A stretch of DNA of 64,000 bases from a bacterium. GTDB lineage: Bacteria; SAR324; XYD2-FULL-50-16. Below the pieces are notes generated by a model. The model was not told the DNA's origin and did not search any database. It was given only the letters and a program-made list of their open reading frames with translations. Of this stretch, positions 9,757 to 18,068 are shown piece after piece. The stretch spans positions 1 to 64,000 of the forward strand of contig JAHJRI010000078.1 in NCBI GenBank assembly GCA_018830885.1, given 5' to 3'. How positions within the stretch are numbered: the first letter of the stretch is position 1; each line of letters opens with the position of its first letter. The position numbers and the translations under genes are program-made.

Positions 9757-10161
9757 TCAGAGCTGCTCCAGAGCCCGGAACAGGATAGACTGGATCTCCA
9801 GAGAAAACGCGATCACATCTTCCTGTCCCGTAATCCGCATCATCGCGGTGGGGTCCACGACGGTGACGAACACCTCGCCTGTTTCCGGCGATTCGTAGAC
9901 GACAACGTTGCAAGGCAGCAGGAGACCCGTATCCAGATTCGCCTTGAGAATATCCAGAGAGAGGTGGGGGTTGTAGGCACCGAGAATGACGTAATTGGAA
10001 AAGTCCTGATCCAGTTTTTCCTTGAGTATCTGTTTGACGTTGATTTCGGTCAGGACAGCAAAGCCCTCACTTTTCAGACAGGCTGTGGTTTTTGCAACAG
10101 CTTCTTCAAATGAATAGGAGACTTTTCGTTTGATCCCATAAACGAGGTTTTCACTGTCCAT
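9757..10161 (-). CDS. DUF302 family protein
   Basis: A 134-residue protein with the DUF302 fold: KVSYSFEEAVAKTTACLKSEGFAVLTEINV near the start, YVILGAYNPHLS in the centre, then LPCNVVVYE and VVDPTAMM. The biochemical role of DUF302 is not established. The start at 10161 is chosen over the upstream in-frame codon because AGGAGGAG precedes it at good spacing. The gene sits just downstream of a multi-hairpin intergenic repeat (10291-10372) in its leader or promoter zone. Confidence 0.85.
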   Translation of the reverse strand: MDSENLVYGIKRKVSYSFEEAVAKTTACLKSEGFAVLTEINVKQILKEKLDQDFSNYVILGAYNPHLSLDILKANLDTGLLLPCNVVVYESPETGEVFVTVVDPTAMMRITGQEDVIAFSLEIQSILFRALEQL

Positions 10162-10290
10162 GGTTACTCCTCCTGGTTCTTCTGGTGTTTGAGATTCACG
10201 ATCTTTCAAGATTGATTATTTCATATCCGGGGATAGTCTGCAAACGGATAAAAAAACAGGGTGCACCAAAAACCTGTGGGCAACATTGAA

Positions 10291-10372
10291 GGTGTGATCG
10301 GTCTTTTCGAAGCTTGCAGCTTCGAACACGGATGTCTGCCGAGAATGAGTTCAATGACAGACTGATCATACC
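10291..10372. repeat. Multi-hairpin intergenic element, copy A
   Basis: An 82-nt element bounded by a 14-bp imperfect inverted repeat (10291-10304 with 10359-10372; all positions pair if G-U is allowed). Inside is a perfect 9-bp hairpin (TTCGAAGCT with AGCTTCGAA, loop TGC) and a small CGG/CCG hairpin. Both ends (TCGGTCTTTTCGAAGC and CGAGAATGAGTTCAATGAC) recur in copy B at 44359-44514 in the same orientation. It lies upstream of a minus-strand gene in both places. Confidence 0.7.
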
Positions 10373-10556
10373 CACACAAACTTGCTGCATCCAAAAAAAA
10401 TCCCTGGATTAAGGGCTGAAAGCCTGGCGACGATCCAATTCGGCGATAATGGGGCCGACCGCATAAAGAAAAAAGGGCCGAACCGGAAGCGGATCCGGAT
10501 TGTCGTCAGCGCCCGCAGACATGCCCTCCTGATCGGTCAATCCGGCCGGGGGTCAT
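10373..10556. other. 3' region of the L,D-transpeptidase gene
   Basis: No gene. An 8-bp inverted repeat (10495-10502 with 10538-10545, loop 35 nt) follows the minus-strand L,D-transpeptidase stop and may help define its transcript end. Confidence 0.3.
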
Positions 10557-12233
10557 TCACTGTTTGGGAGCCGCCAGCTCGGCTGCCAGTTCAGGTTCCA
10601 GATTGTATATATCGGGTAGAAAGCGCAACTGACCTTTTCTATCAACATCGACTGTCCAATAAACCACATAGATAGGAACAGGTTCTTTGAAAACCAGTTT
10701 GCGCTGATCTCCCGATTTCATCAAGGACCATATTTCTGATCTAGACCATTTTTGATCCCCCTGCAGCAGAAAGGCAGCCAGTTCAAGCGGATGTTCCACT
10801 CTGACGCACCCAGAACTCAGCGCTCGCAGAGAGTGCTGAAACAGTCCCTTTGACGGCGTGTCGTGCAGGTAGATATGCTGCTGGTTTGGAATGACAAATT
10901 TAACAGCTCCCAGGGAGTTGTCCCAACCCGGTTCCTGTCTAAAATAGAAATCGATCTCGTCAGGATCCAATGATAACCAGTCAACCGAATCAGACGCTAT
11001 CTCTTCCTCATCTGCACTCATTTTTCTAAACAAGCGGATCCCTTTGGAAGCCAGGTAATCCGGATTTTTTTTCACGGCAGGCAGAATCTCACGTTCGGCG
11101 ATGTCCGGAGGAATATACCAGTAGGGATTAATTACCAGGTAGGGAACCTCGGCATTGAAAACGGGGGTTTGTTGTTCGGGTTTGCCAACAACGACCCGCA
11201 TCTTCAAGGCGGTTTTTTCATCCTCAACGGCCCTTAATGCCATCTCGGGGATGTTGACAATGAGGTAACGCTCCCCCAGATCACGGGGAAGCCGGCGGCG
11301 CTGATTGATGTTGATCCGGATCTGCAGAAGCCTTTTTTCAACGGGCTCGTTCAAAACAAAGCGGGTTCTGTGATCCAGTATCCCGCTTTTCCGCAGACCA
11401 TGACGCCCCTGAAATCGCTGGACAGCAGATTCAAGGACTGTATCAAAGACGGGCGACAACCGCTCATCCGGAGCGTCGGGGTTAGATTCAGAAACCAGAT
11501 CGCCAGTCAGTTGGAGACGCTTTCTCAGAATGGGGATTTTAGGGTCACGGTCCCCTTTCGCCATTTCGTTTCCCGGGGGAATCACCGGCCAACCCCCTTC
11601 AGCTTCAATGCTCAGATATCGGCCCAATGCCTGTCTCAGGACCTCTTCATCTTGTCTGGCAGTTTTAAAGCCTTCGAGCACGTCAGAAATCCGTTCCGTC
11701 CACAATGCTTTTTCCAAACCGGCCAGAAGATGGCTTGCAACAGCCGCCGGCAGGGATTCCTGTCCGGGTTGCTGCCCCTGATACAGATGCAGACTGATTT
11801 GCAGAAACGCATCCGTCAACAACAGGTCAAGGTCGGCAGGGGTATCCACCCGATCCTGAGTCTGATTGGTCTCGTCCAGCATGGAAATACGGTTGCGGAT
11901 AGCATCAATATGATAGCGCGCCGGGTCCAAGCCCTCAAATCGGGATTGTTGAATCGCAGTCACCATATCCCGGGCAAGGGGTATCACCCCCCAATCGTCC
12001 AGCCAGGTCGGTCTGAAATCGTGCTCCTGATAAAACCGGTAGAGCAGCTCGCCTGACTGAAGACGCTGTTTCTGAATCAACAGTGGTGCCGGGGATTCAA
12101 CCGCTGCCAGCCTGGCACGGATCTGGTCTGATATTTGCTGAAGCGATGGGAAGGCCTGGATCTGCGCAGGCAAGACCCCGGCAATGGTCAATCCCAGCCA
12201 GATAATGATTCCCTTAAACCATTGATTAAGCAT
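10557..12233 (-). CDS. L,D-transpeptidase, LdtD/YcbB type
   Basis: A 558-residue periplasmic enzyme that makes 3-3 crosslinks in peptidoglycan. An N-terminal signal peptide or anchor (residues 1-27, hydrophobic WLGLTIAGVL) is followed by a helical region and a peptidoglycan-binding domain (about 232-297, VQRFQGRHGL). The YkuD catalytic domain runs from about 322 (RYLIVNIPEMALRAVE) to about 500. The active site is complete: HDTPSKGLF and then SSGCVRVEHP with the catalytic Cys near 476. Length matches the LdtD/YcbB subgroup rather than short YkuD proteins. It is a single-gene unit. Confidence 0.92.
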   Translation of the reverse strand: MLNQWFKGIIIWLGLTIAGVLPAQIQAFPSLQQISDQIRARLAAVESPAPLLIQKQRLQSGELLYRFYQEHDFRPTWLDDWGVIPLARDMVTAIQQSRFEGLDPARYHIDAIRNRISMLDETNQTQDRVDTPADLDLLLTDAFLQISLHLYQGQQPGQESLPAAVASHLLAGLEKALWTERISDVLEGFKTARQDEEVLRQALGRYLSIEAEGGWPVIPPGNEMAKGDRDPKIPILRKRLQLTGDLVSESNPDAPDERLSPVFDTVLESAVQRFQGRHGLRKSGILDHRTRFVLNEPVEKRLLQIRININQRRRLPRDLGERYLIVNIPEMALRAVEDEKTALKMRVVVGKPEQQTPVFNAEVPYLVINPYWYIPPDIAEREILPAVKKNPDYLASKGIRLFRKMSADEEEIASDSVDWLSLDPDEIDFYFRQEPGWDNSLGAVKFVIPNQQHIYLHDTPSKGLFQHSLRALSSGCVRVEHPLELAAFLLQGDQKWSRSEIWSLMKSGDQRKLVFKEPVPIYVVYWTVDVDRKGQLRFLPDIYNLEPELAAELAAPKQ

Positions 12234-12389
12234 AGTGTCCGCAACGGTTAGATGCCAAGATTGGTTGACATGGCCATCTGAAGTGGATACCCTTCAAATA
12301 GTGCATTTGCAGATACCTGCATGTTTCAAAAACCTGTCTGAGCAGGTATCGCTCTCTAATCAGAATGACCCAGTTTCGATGTTAGTAAC

Positions 12390-13397
12390 ATGTCCAGGAT
12401 CATAATCGGGATTCATGGTTTAGGCAATAAGGTCCCTGAAAATATACTGTCCAGATGGTGGGAGTCATCAATCATTGAGGGGCTCAACAAGACGGTGCAG
12501 AAAAGCCCCGACTTCGATTTTCAGCTGGTGTACTGGGCCGATTTCCTTCATCCCGTGCCCCTGGATCCAGCCATCCAGGATAAAAAACATGACCTCTATG
12601 TCGAGGACCCGTATATTCCGGCTTCAAGCGCCTACCAGATTGAGAAAAGCAGTGATTTCAGGAAGAAATTACTGGACTACATGGGTGGTCAACTGGACCG
12701 TATTTTTCTGAACGAAGATCTCTCCATCAACTTCACATCGATCAGCGATTTTATCATTCACCATTTCTTTAGTGATCTGGAGATCTACTATTCAGCCGAT
12801 AAACAGGCACACCTGTCTGCCAGCGATCCGATCCGGGAACAGGTTTGTCAGCTTCTGGCAAGGATCCTGAGGCAGCACCGTCGCAAGGAGATATTTCTCA
12901 TCGCCCACTCGATGGGGTCTATCATCGCCTATGACGTACTGACACGGTATGCCCCGGAGATTGAGATTGATACCCTGGTGACAATCGGGTCCCCCCTGGG
13001 ACTGCCCATTATTCGAAGCAAAATAGCCGCTGAAATGGCGAAGACAGACACGTTCATCCCGGGATTGAAGACCCCGGAAAATATAAAAACCAACTGGTAC
13101 AACCTTGCTGATCTGCGGGACAAAATCGCTTTTTATTACCACCTGAAAGAGAGTTTCGCCCCTAATACAAGGAACGTGCAGGTCATCGATCAACTGGTGG
13201 TCAACAATTATATGTACAAGGGGGAGAAAAACCCCCACAAAACCTATGGCTATTTGAGATCACCCGAAATGGCGACGATCATCGACGCGTTTTTATCTCG
13301 CAAGCCTGCTTCATCCCTGATGCGATTTCAGGCGTTTCTGAAAAATGCCGCTCAACACTGGTCGGGGATTTTCCAGAGTCCGACAGGCAGCCAATAG
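12390..13397 (+). CDS. Alpha/beta hydrolase, lipase-like
   Basis: A 335-residue cytoplasmic alpha/beta hydrolase. The first strand with the oxyanion region is IIIGIHGLGNK (residues 4-14) and the nucleophile elbow is AHSMGS with Ser near 174. The following TLVTIGSPLGLP resembles lipase and PGAP1-like proteins. There is no signal peptide. The substrate is unknown; an ester of a lipid or a small molecule is possible. It is divergent from the L,D-transpeptidase gene and 126 nt upstream of the selenoprotein gene. The start has no strong ribosome binding site. Confidence 0.75.
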   Translation: MSRIIIGIHGLGNKVPENILSRWWESSIIEGLNKTVQKSPDFDFQLVYWADFLHPVPLDPAIQDKKHDLYVEDPYIPASSAYQIEKSSDFRKKLLDYMGGQLDRIFLNEDLSINFTSISDFIIHHFFSDLEIYYSADKQAHLSASDPIREQVCQLLARILRQHRRKEIFLIAHSMGSIIAYDVLTRYAPEIEIDTLVTIGSPLGLPIIRSKIAAEMAKTDTFIPGLKTPENIKTNWYNLADLRDKIAFYYHLKESFAPNTRNVQVIDQLVVNNYMYKGEKNPHKTYGYLRSPEMATIIDAFLSRKPASSLMRFQAFLKNAAQHWSGIFQSPTGSQ

Positions 13398-13523
13398 CTA
13401 CCGCAATCGAAATTCGACCCGGAAGGGCGTTCTTTCGACAAGCCCCCTCCCTTCCGACTGGCCGTGCCCGGCAAGTCGGAAAGGTCGGATGTCACCATTA
13501 ACCGTCAACAAAGGATAGGTAGA

Positions 13524-14150
13524 ATGTCTGATCAACTGACGCTGGAAATATTCTCCGATTATATCTGACCCTGGTGCTATTTCATCACCGGGCGTGCTGA
13601 GAAACTGAAACAAAATTATGAGATCGGGATCCAGTGGCGGGCTTTTCCCCTGCACCCCGAAACCCCAGCGGAAGGCCAATTGCTGACCGACCTCTTCAAG
13701 GGCTATCCGATGGATATTGAAGGCATGAAAGCGAGACTCAGGGAAACCGCCATCGGACTGGGTCTGCCCCTCGGAGAGCGCGACAGAACCTATAACAGTC
13801 GTCTGGCCCAGGAACTCGGTCTGTGGGCAGAGGAGGAAGGCGCAGGGGATGCATTTCATATGGCAGCGTTCAAGGCATACTTTGCCGATGGACATAATAT
13901 CGGGCAGATATCTGTTCTGCTTGAGCTCGCTTCTGCCGTTGGTCTTTCCGTCGAAACAGCCGCAGATGTGCTGAACAAACGCCTTTTCCGGGAAGCCGTA
14001 GACCAGGATTGGGACTATGCCAGGAAACTGGCGATCACAGCCGTTCCGACATTTCTCATCAACCGGGATCGTTTGGTTGGGGCACAGCCTTATGAAATGC
14101 TGGAGAATTTTGTTACCACCCATGGCGCGGCCAAGCGCCGCCGGAATTAA
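13524..14150 (+). CDS. DsbA/FrnE-family thiol oxidoreductase, selenoprotein (in-frame TGA at 13566)
   Basis: Reading through one TGA gives a 208-residue DsbA-like protein of the FrnE type. The start ATG at 13524 has an AAGGATAGGT site. The frame begins with strand LEIFSDYI, then TGA as codon 15, then PWCY. In this family the motif here is CPWC, so TGA falls exactly on the first catalytic Cys and predicts Sec-Pro-Trp-Cys. The frame then stays open for 193 codons, includes the cis-proline loop TAVPTFLI (Pro175) and ends at TAA. A SECIS-like hairpin follows the TGA. Conventional callers would truncate the gene to start near 13680. There is no signal peptide, so it should act in the cytoplasm as a disulfide oxidoreductase or isomerase. 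Confidence 0.85.
13579..13603 (+). promoter_or_regulatory. Candidate bacterial SECIS element
   Basis: The mRNA just after the Sec codon can fold into a hairpin: CAC (13586-13588) with GTG (13594-13596), one T/C mismatch, then TTTCA (13580-13584) with TGAGA (13598-13602) including one G-U pair. The apical loop is CGGGC. It begins 20 nt after the UGA and carries G at its second position, matching the known loose rules for bacterial SECIS (apical loop about 16-37 nt from UGA, G in the first two loop positions). The lower stem is weak. Confidence 0.55.
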
Positions 14151-14516
14151 AACGGCAGGCCGTCCGACTGCAGTTCAGAAAGGATGGCCAGTCCAAATCC
14201 TGAACTGCCGAAATTCACAGTTCTGACCAGAGATCTGCTGTGCGGCGGTCTCCGTCTCTCGGTCCCTGGTAAACCCCCTGGAATTAATGGTTGACGCCCA
14301 CATTCAGAACCCCACCCGGATGCCCTGCTCAGAAAACAACAGGGCGTGCAAACAGGTCAGCGGGTTCCGGGTGGACCTGGCTGTTTACCAGCGGGTGATG
14401 GCTGATTTCAACGTATTTCTTCCTTGTTTTCATTGATGACCTGTGCTAGTTTCGGTTTGACATCAATCTCATCCTAATTAATATCCCGTGGATCACTCAG
14501 AAAAGGAAACCGGAAC
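14151..14516. other. Intergenic region with nested inverted repeats
   Basis: There is no confident gene in 366 nt; a 49-codon frame at 14287-14436 lacks a ribosome site and any match. The notable part is 14312-14374: an outer 9-bp stem (CCACCCGGA at 14312-14320 with TCCGGGTGG at 14366-14374) encloses an inner stem (GCCCTG 14322-14327 with CAGGGC 14340-14345). The region precedes the TerB-like gene. Confidence 0.45.
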
Positions 14517-14906
14517 ATGGAACTTTTTGACAAGAGCACGCTGACGACAACCATTTTCCTTGCGGCGTTAATGTCTGCAGTTGACGGCGATATTGATAAA
14601 GAGGAGTGGAATGTTATCAAACAGTTCATCAAGCTGCACTGGGTCCCTGCATTTGGCGATTTTAAGGAGGCACAGTCACAAATCATCTCCCATGTCAAAA
14701 AACTGGTTCACAATCCTGAGGCGCTGAAGAAGAAGGTCAATCAGCTGGTGGGTATCCTGCGGCCAAAGCTGTCGATGAAACAGAAAGAGGTATTGTTGAA
14801 CCTGGTTCGCGAAGTCATGATGGCAGACAGGGAGATTGATGAACAGGAAGAGAAACTGATCGATCAGCTGATGCAGATAATGGAAGTCAAGAAAAAAGAG
14901 ATGTAA
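14517..14906 (+). CDS. TerB-like (tellurite resistance TerB family) protein
   Basis: A 129-residue, wholly helical protein. Two helical repeats carry acidic motifs: AALMSAVDGDIDKEEWNVI (residues 16-34) and EVMMADREIDEQEEKLI in the C-terminal part. This arrangement is typical of TerB/DjlA-N domains, where the acidic clusters bind metal. The role is probably stress-related or envelope-associated, but is not established. No other ter genes are present. The stop lies 10 nt from the convergent stop of the receiver-domain gene. Confidence 0.7.
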   Translation: MELFDKSTLTTTIFLAALMSAVDGDIDKEEWNVIKQFIKLHWVPAFGDFKEAQSQIISHVKKLVHNPEALKKKVNQLVGILRPKLSMKQKEVLLNLVREVMMADREIDEQEEKLIDQLMQIMEVKKKEM

Positions 14907-14916
14907 GAGCCCCCCC

Positions 14917-15345
14917 TTATCCTTCTGTCAAAGACGGCGTTTCAACAGAAAGCGGTTCCGGATATCCCAGTTTCTGCATGACATCAATCACCCCCTGTTT
15001 CCGGATGGGCTTGGTCATGTAATTGTCACACCCCTCCCTGACACTGGAAAAGATATTTTTTGTATCCTTCATGGCGGATACCATCACGATTTTCGCCCCC
15101 GTTTCCGGTGCCAGATTGTCCTCTTCCCAACCTCGAATATTCACCAGCACTTCGTGTCCGTCGATCTCCGGCATGATGATATCCAGAAAAATCACATCAA
15201 ATGGTTCCTGCGCCTGATGGGCTTTGAGGAATTGGTCATAGGCCGTTTTCCCGTCCTCAGCGAAGATGCAGGTCCCGTATCTCTCAAGACGTTTCTCAAG
15301 CAGCCGGCAACTCTCGATATCATCATCAATTATCAGAAATTTCAT
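14917..15345 (-). CDS. Stand-alone response-regulator receiver domain protein
   Basis: A 142-residue single receiver domain with no output domain, like CheY. Acidic pair IIDDD at the start, phospho-acceptor Asp in VIFLDIIMPE, the switch residue in VMVSAM, and Lys in MTKPI are all present. The frame extends to 15399, but the protein should start at the ATG at 15345 (or 15348), directly before KFLIIDDD. It could take phosphate from an unlinked kinase; the chemoreceptor divergently encoded next to it suggests a chemotaxis-like circuit, which is inference. Confidence 0.88.
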   Translation of the reverse strand: MKFLIIDDDIESCRLLEKRLERYGTCIFAEDGKTAYDQFLKAHQAQEPFDVIFLDIIMPEIDGHEVLVNIRGWEEDNLAPETGAKIVMVSAMKDTKNIFSSVREGCDNYMTKPIRKQGVIDVMQKLGYPEPLSVETPSLTEG

Positions 15346-15449
15346 CATTTTTTCCAGCAGCCTCATAACAGTGCGATTGAGCCGTTTTTTCCAATTCAAT
15401 GTCTAGCATGCTCCACCCATTCTGACCAGTGAAACCAGATGTCAAAACA

Positions 15450-15511
15450 GGCCGGACACAGCTGTTTTCCGCCTTTGGAAAGGCTCCGCAGGCCATCCGG
15501 CCCCGCTTTTT
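15450..15511. promoter_or_regulatory. Structured leader candidate between receiver and chemoreceptor genes
   Basis: A 7-bp perfect stem (15450-15456 with 15496-15502) encloses a second hairpin, GCCTTT with AAAGGC, and on the plus strand is followed by CCGC and five T. It resembles an attenuator or terminator in the leader of the chemoreceptor gene. It does not match any riboswitch consensus I know. Confidence 0.35.
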
Positions 15512-15624
15512 AGGATTGACGAAACGATCAGGGGAAGAGTAGCACTGAAAGTCGAAACAGGGGCGGACTGCTGTTTCACACCGGTGAGTCCCCCATAAAC
15601 CAAGAAACAAGCAAAGGGTGCAGT

Positions 15625-17778
15625 ATGTTCAGAAATCGCGTCAAAACAAAGATAATTCTGGCAGTAATCGGTATTATTGCCGTGACCATGATCATTTCAT
15701 CAGCCATTGTATCATTCATTATTTATCAGCAGAACAGGGATACCTCCTACAGTCTGTTGCGGCAGTCAGCAACTATTCTGCGCGACGATATCGATGGTTT
15801 AACACAGAAGCTGCTGAAAAACGCACGTCAGGCGGCGACAGCCAACGACATGGGAGCCAACATCGAATTCGCCGCGTCCGTAAGCTACAAAGAAGGGGAA
15901 TCCATGGGTATGAAAAGTACTTATCAGGCCATGTCCCAGGGACTCTATAATATCAGTCAGGCCGGCAACATCTGGAAAGCAGCCATTTACAATAAAAAAA
16001 ACCAGCTGTCCGGATTCACGGTCATCGAAGGCGATCAGGGATTAATCGGCTTTCCCCGGACCAGCGATTTTTTGGTGGTCAACCTGAACCGGAATGAACA
16101 GGTCAACCCCGATGCCTGGAAACCACTGGCTGATTTTTCAGGATTCGACCGGGTTTATCAGGGCGAGATCCCCAAAACGGAAACCGTCAGCTTTAAGCGT
16201 ATCGACGCCTATATCACCCTCGTCGCCAAAGTCCCCATTGTCACAACAGCTATCAACGAGAAGACCCAGGCAACCGAGCAGGTGCCGGTCGGCATCATTG
16301 TGGCCGTATTTCGATTTGATCAGGGGTTCATCGAGCGTCTTTCTAAAATTACCGGGAACCGCATCGGAATTATCAAACCGGATAACACCACCATTGGAGA
16401 TCTCTCCGGGTATCCCGAATTGAACCCGGATACATTTGGTCCGGTGGACAAAGCGTGGCGTATTCAAAAACAGCCGGTGATCCTGAACGATATATCCCTG
16501 GAAAAAGAGCGCTATTTCCAGGGTCTGCTGCCGATCTACGCTGAGGACGGATATGTGGGGGCATTGACCATGCTGCATTCCATGAATGTCTCCATGAACA
16601 ACACGCTGCATGTGGTGAAGGTTCTCAGCCTGGTTTCCCTCGGGTGTATTATCCTGTTTTTCCCTCTGGCTTTTTTTGCATCCAACTCCTTTTCGAAACC
16701 GCTGGAGGAGTTGTCCCGTGTCCTTTCAGACGTTGAACAGACCGGTGATTTTTCCCATCGCGTCAGCGTCAACAGCAGGGACGAAATCGGTCAGACCTCG
16801 GAAGCATTTAACCATCTGATGGACGCATTGCAGGAAGCGATCGGCAATGTCAACAATGTCCTGGCCGCCGTCGCCAAAGGGGATCTTTCCCACAGCATTG
16901 CCGGAAACTACAGGGGTGAACTCAGTCGTCTGCAGACCCATACCAATGACTCCATTGTCATGCTGGGACGCTTGATGTCCCAGGTGATAGAAGCCAGTCA
17001 GCAGGTCAATACCGGTGCGCAGGAACTGTCCCATTCGGCACAGGTGCTGGCCAACGGGACCACCCAGCAGGCAGCGACGCTGGAGGAGGTCGCCTCTTCC
17101 ATGGATGAAATCGAAACCCGCACCAAAACCAACCGGGATAATGCCAATCAGGCCAGGGTATTAACAGATCAGACCATCGAAATCGTCAAGAACGGCAACC
17201 ACCAGATGGAAAGTATGCTGGCATCGATGAAGCGGATCAATGAATCCAGTTCCCAGGTTTCCAGGGTTATCAAAACGATTGACGAGATCGCCTTCCAGAC
17301 CAACCTGCTGGCTTTGAATGCAGCTGTGGAAGCCGCCAGGGCCGGGAAATACGGCAAGGGATTTGCGGTTGTCGCCGAGGAGGTTCGAAATCTCGCTGCT
17401 CGGAGTGCAGCAGCGGCCAAGGATACGACAGAGCTGATCGAAAGTTCCATCAAGGAGGTGGAAAAAGGGGTGCAAAACGCTGACAGCACTGCCTCTGTGC
17501 TTGAAAGAATCACCGAAGGGATCAATCAGTCCAACGCGCTGATCAATGAGATATCCGCTGCCTCCGTGGAACAGGCCAACAGTGTCACAGAAATCAACAA
17601 GGGACTGACGAATGTCAACAACGTGGTCCAGCAGAACTCATCAATTTCAGAGCAGGCCGCCGCTGCTTCAGAGGAACTCTCCGGCCAGGCCGCCCGACTG
17701 CAGGAAATGATGAACCTCTTTATCCTGTCAAAGCAATTGCTGGACTCAGACACCGTATTGCTGATCGAGGAGAGCTGA
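15625..17778 (+). CDS. Methyl-accepting chemotaxis protein with periplasmic sensor
   Basis: A 717-residue transmembrane chemoreceptor. TM1 lies at about residues 10-34, then a large periplasmic Cache-like sensor domain of about 300 residues, then TM2 near 330-355 (VLSLVSLGCIILFFPLAFF). A HAMP domain follows (SFSKPLEELSRVL) with a second HAMP-like segment (about 410-455). The cytoplasmic signalling hairpin tip is EIAFQTNLLALNAAVEAARAG, which is highly conserved for CheA/CheW contact. The ligand is unknown. No CheA or CheW gene is in the window. It is divergent from the receiver-domain gene. Confidence 0.93.
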   Translation: MFRNRVKTKIILAVIGIIAVTMIISSAIVSFIIYQQNRDTSYSLLRQSATILRDDIDGLTQKLLKNARQAATANDMGANIEFAASVSYKEGESMGMKSTYQAMSQGLYNISQAGNIWKAAIYNKKNQLSGFTVIEGDQGLIGFPRTSDFLVVNLNRNEQVNPDAWKPLADFSGFDRVYQGEIPKTETVSFKRIDAYITLVAKVPIVTTAINEKTQATEQVPVGIIVAVFRFDQGFIERLSKITGNRIGIIKPDNTTIGDLSGYPELNPDTFGPVDKAWRIQKQPVILNDISLEKERYFQGLLPIYAEDGYVGALTMLHSMNVSMNNTLHVVKVLSLVSLGCIILFFPLAFFASNSFSKPLEELSRVLSDVEQTGDFSHRVSVNSRDEIGQTSEAFNHLMDALQEAIGNVNNVLAAVAKGDLSHSIAGNYRGELSRLQTHTNDSIVMLGRLMSQVIEASQQVNTGAQELSHSAQVLANGTTQQAATLEEVASSMDEIETRTKTNRDNANQARVLTDQTIEIVKNGNHQMESMLASMKRINESSSQVSRVIKTIDEIAFQTNLLALNAAVEAARAGKYGKGFAVVAEEVRNLAARSAAAAKDTTELIESSIKEVEKGVQNADSTASVLERITEGINQSNALINEISAASVEQANSVTEINKGLTNVNNVVQQNSSISEQAAAASEELSGQAARLQEMMNLFILSKQLLDSDTVLLIEES

Positions 17779-18068
17779 TCCGGCGGAAACCCTTTTTGAC
17801 CGGCTCACCCTTTCCTGCTGCGGGCATCGCAGCCGGTCTGTTCCAACATATCTCAGGGTGTTCCGAAAAAGCCCCTGCATCCTGAGAACAGGCCTCTGCC
17901 CAGACTATTGCCAATTTGAAGTTTGACGGAATTTTACCGATCCCGGTAAGCTGAAACTGGTTTTTTACTGGAACAGTCTTCACTGCCTTCCACTTCTTCC
18001 TCACATTCCTGTAAACGGTTGAACAACAGAACTGGAACCGATCATCATTCATATTTAAAGAGAACCCT
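17779..18068. promoter_or_regulatory. Intergenic region upstream of the aldehyde oxidoreductase operon
   Basis: An 8-bp inverted repeat (17798-17805 with 17831-17838) follows the chemoreceptor stop and may mark its transcript end, though it lacks a T-run. A short palindrome TTACCG-ATCC-CGGTAA (17934-17949) overlaps a TTGACG-like sequence and could be an operator for the downstream operon. Confidence 0.35.

Noticed and set aside
13566-13568. Interpreting the TGA as a nonsense mutation in a dsbA pseudogene
   Set aside because: The TGA coincides with the catalytic Cys, the rest of the gene is undamaged, and a SECIS-like hairpin follows; chance inactivation exactly there is less likely.
14287-14436. 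49-codon open frame before the TerB-like gene
   Set aside because: No ribosome binding site and no homology that I can recognise; nested inverted repeats explain the sequence pattern better.
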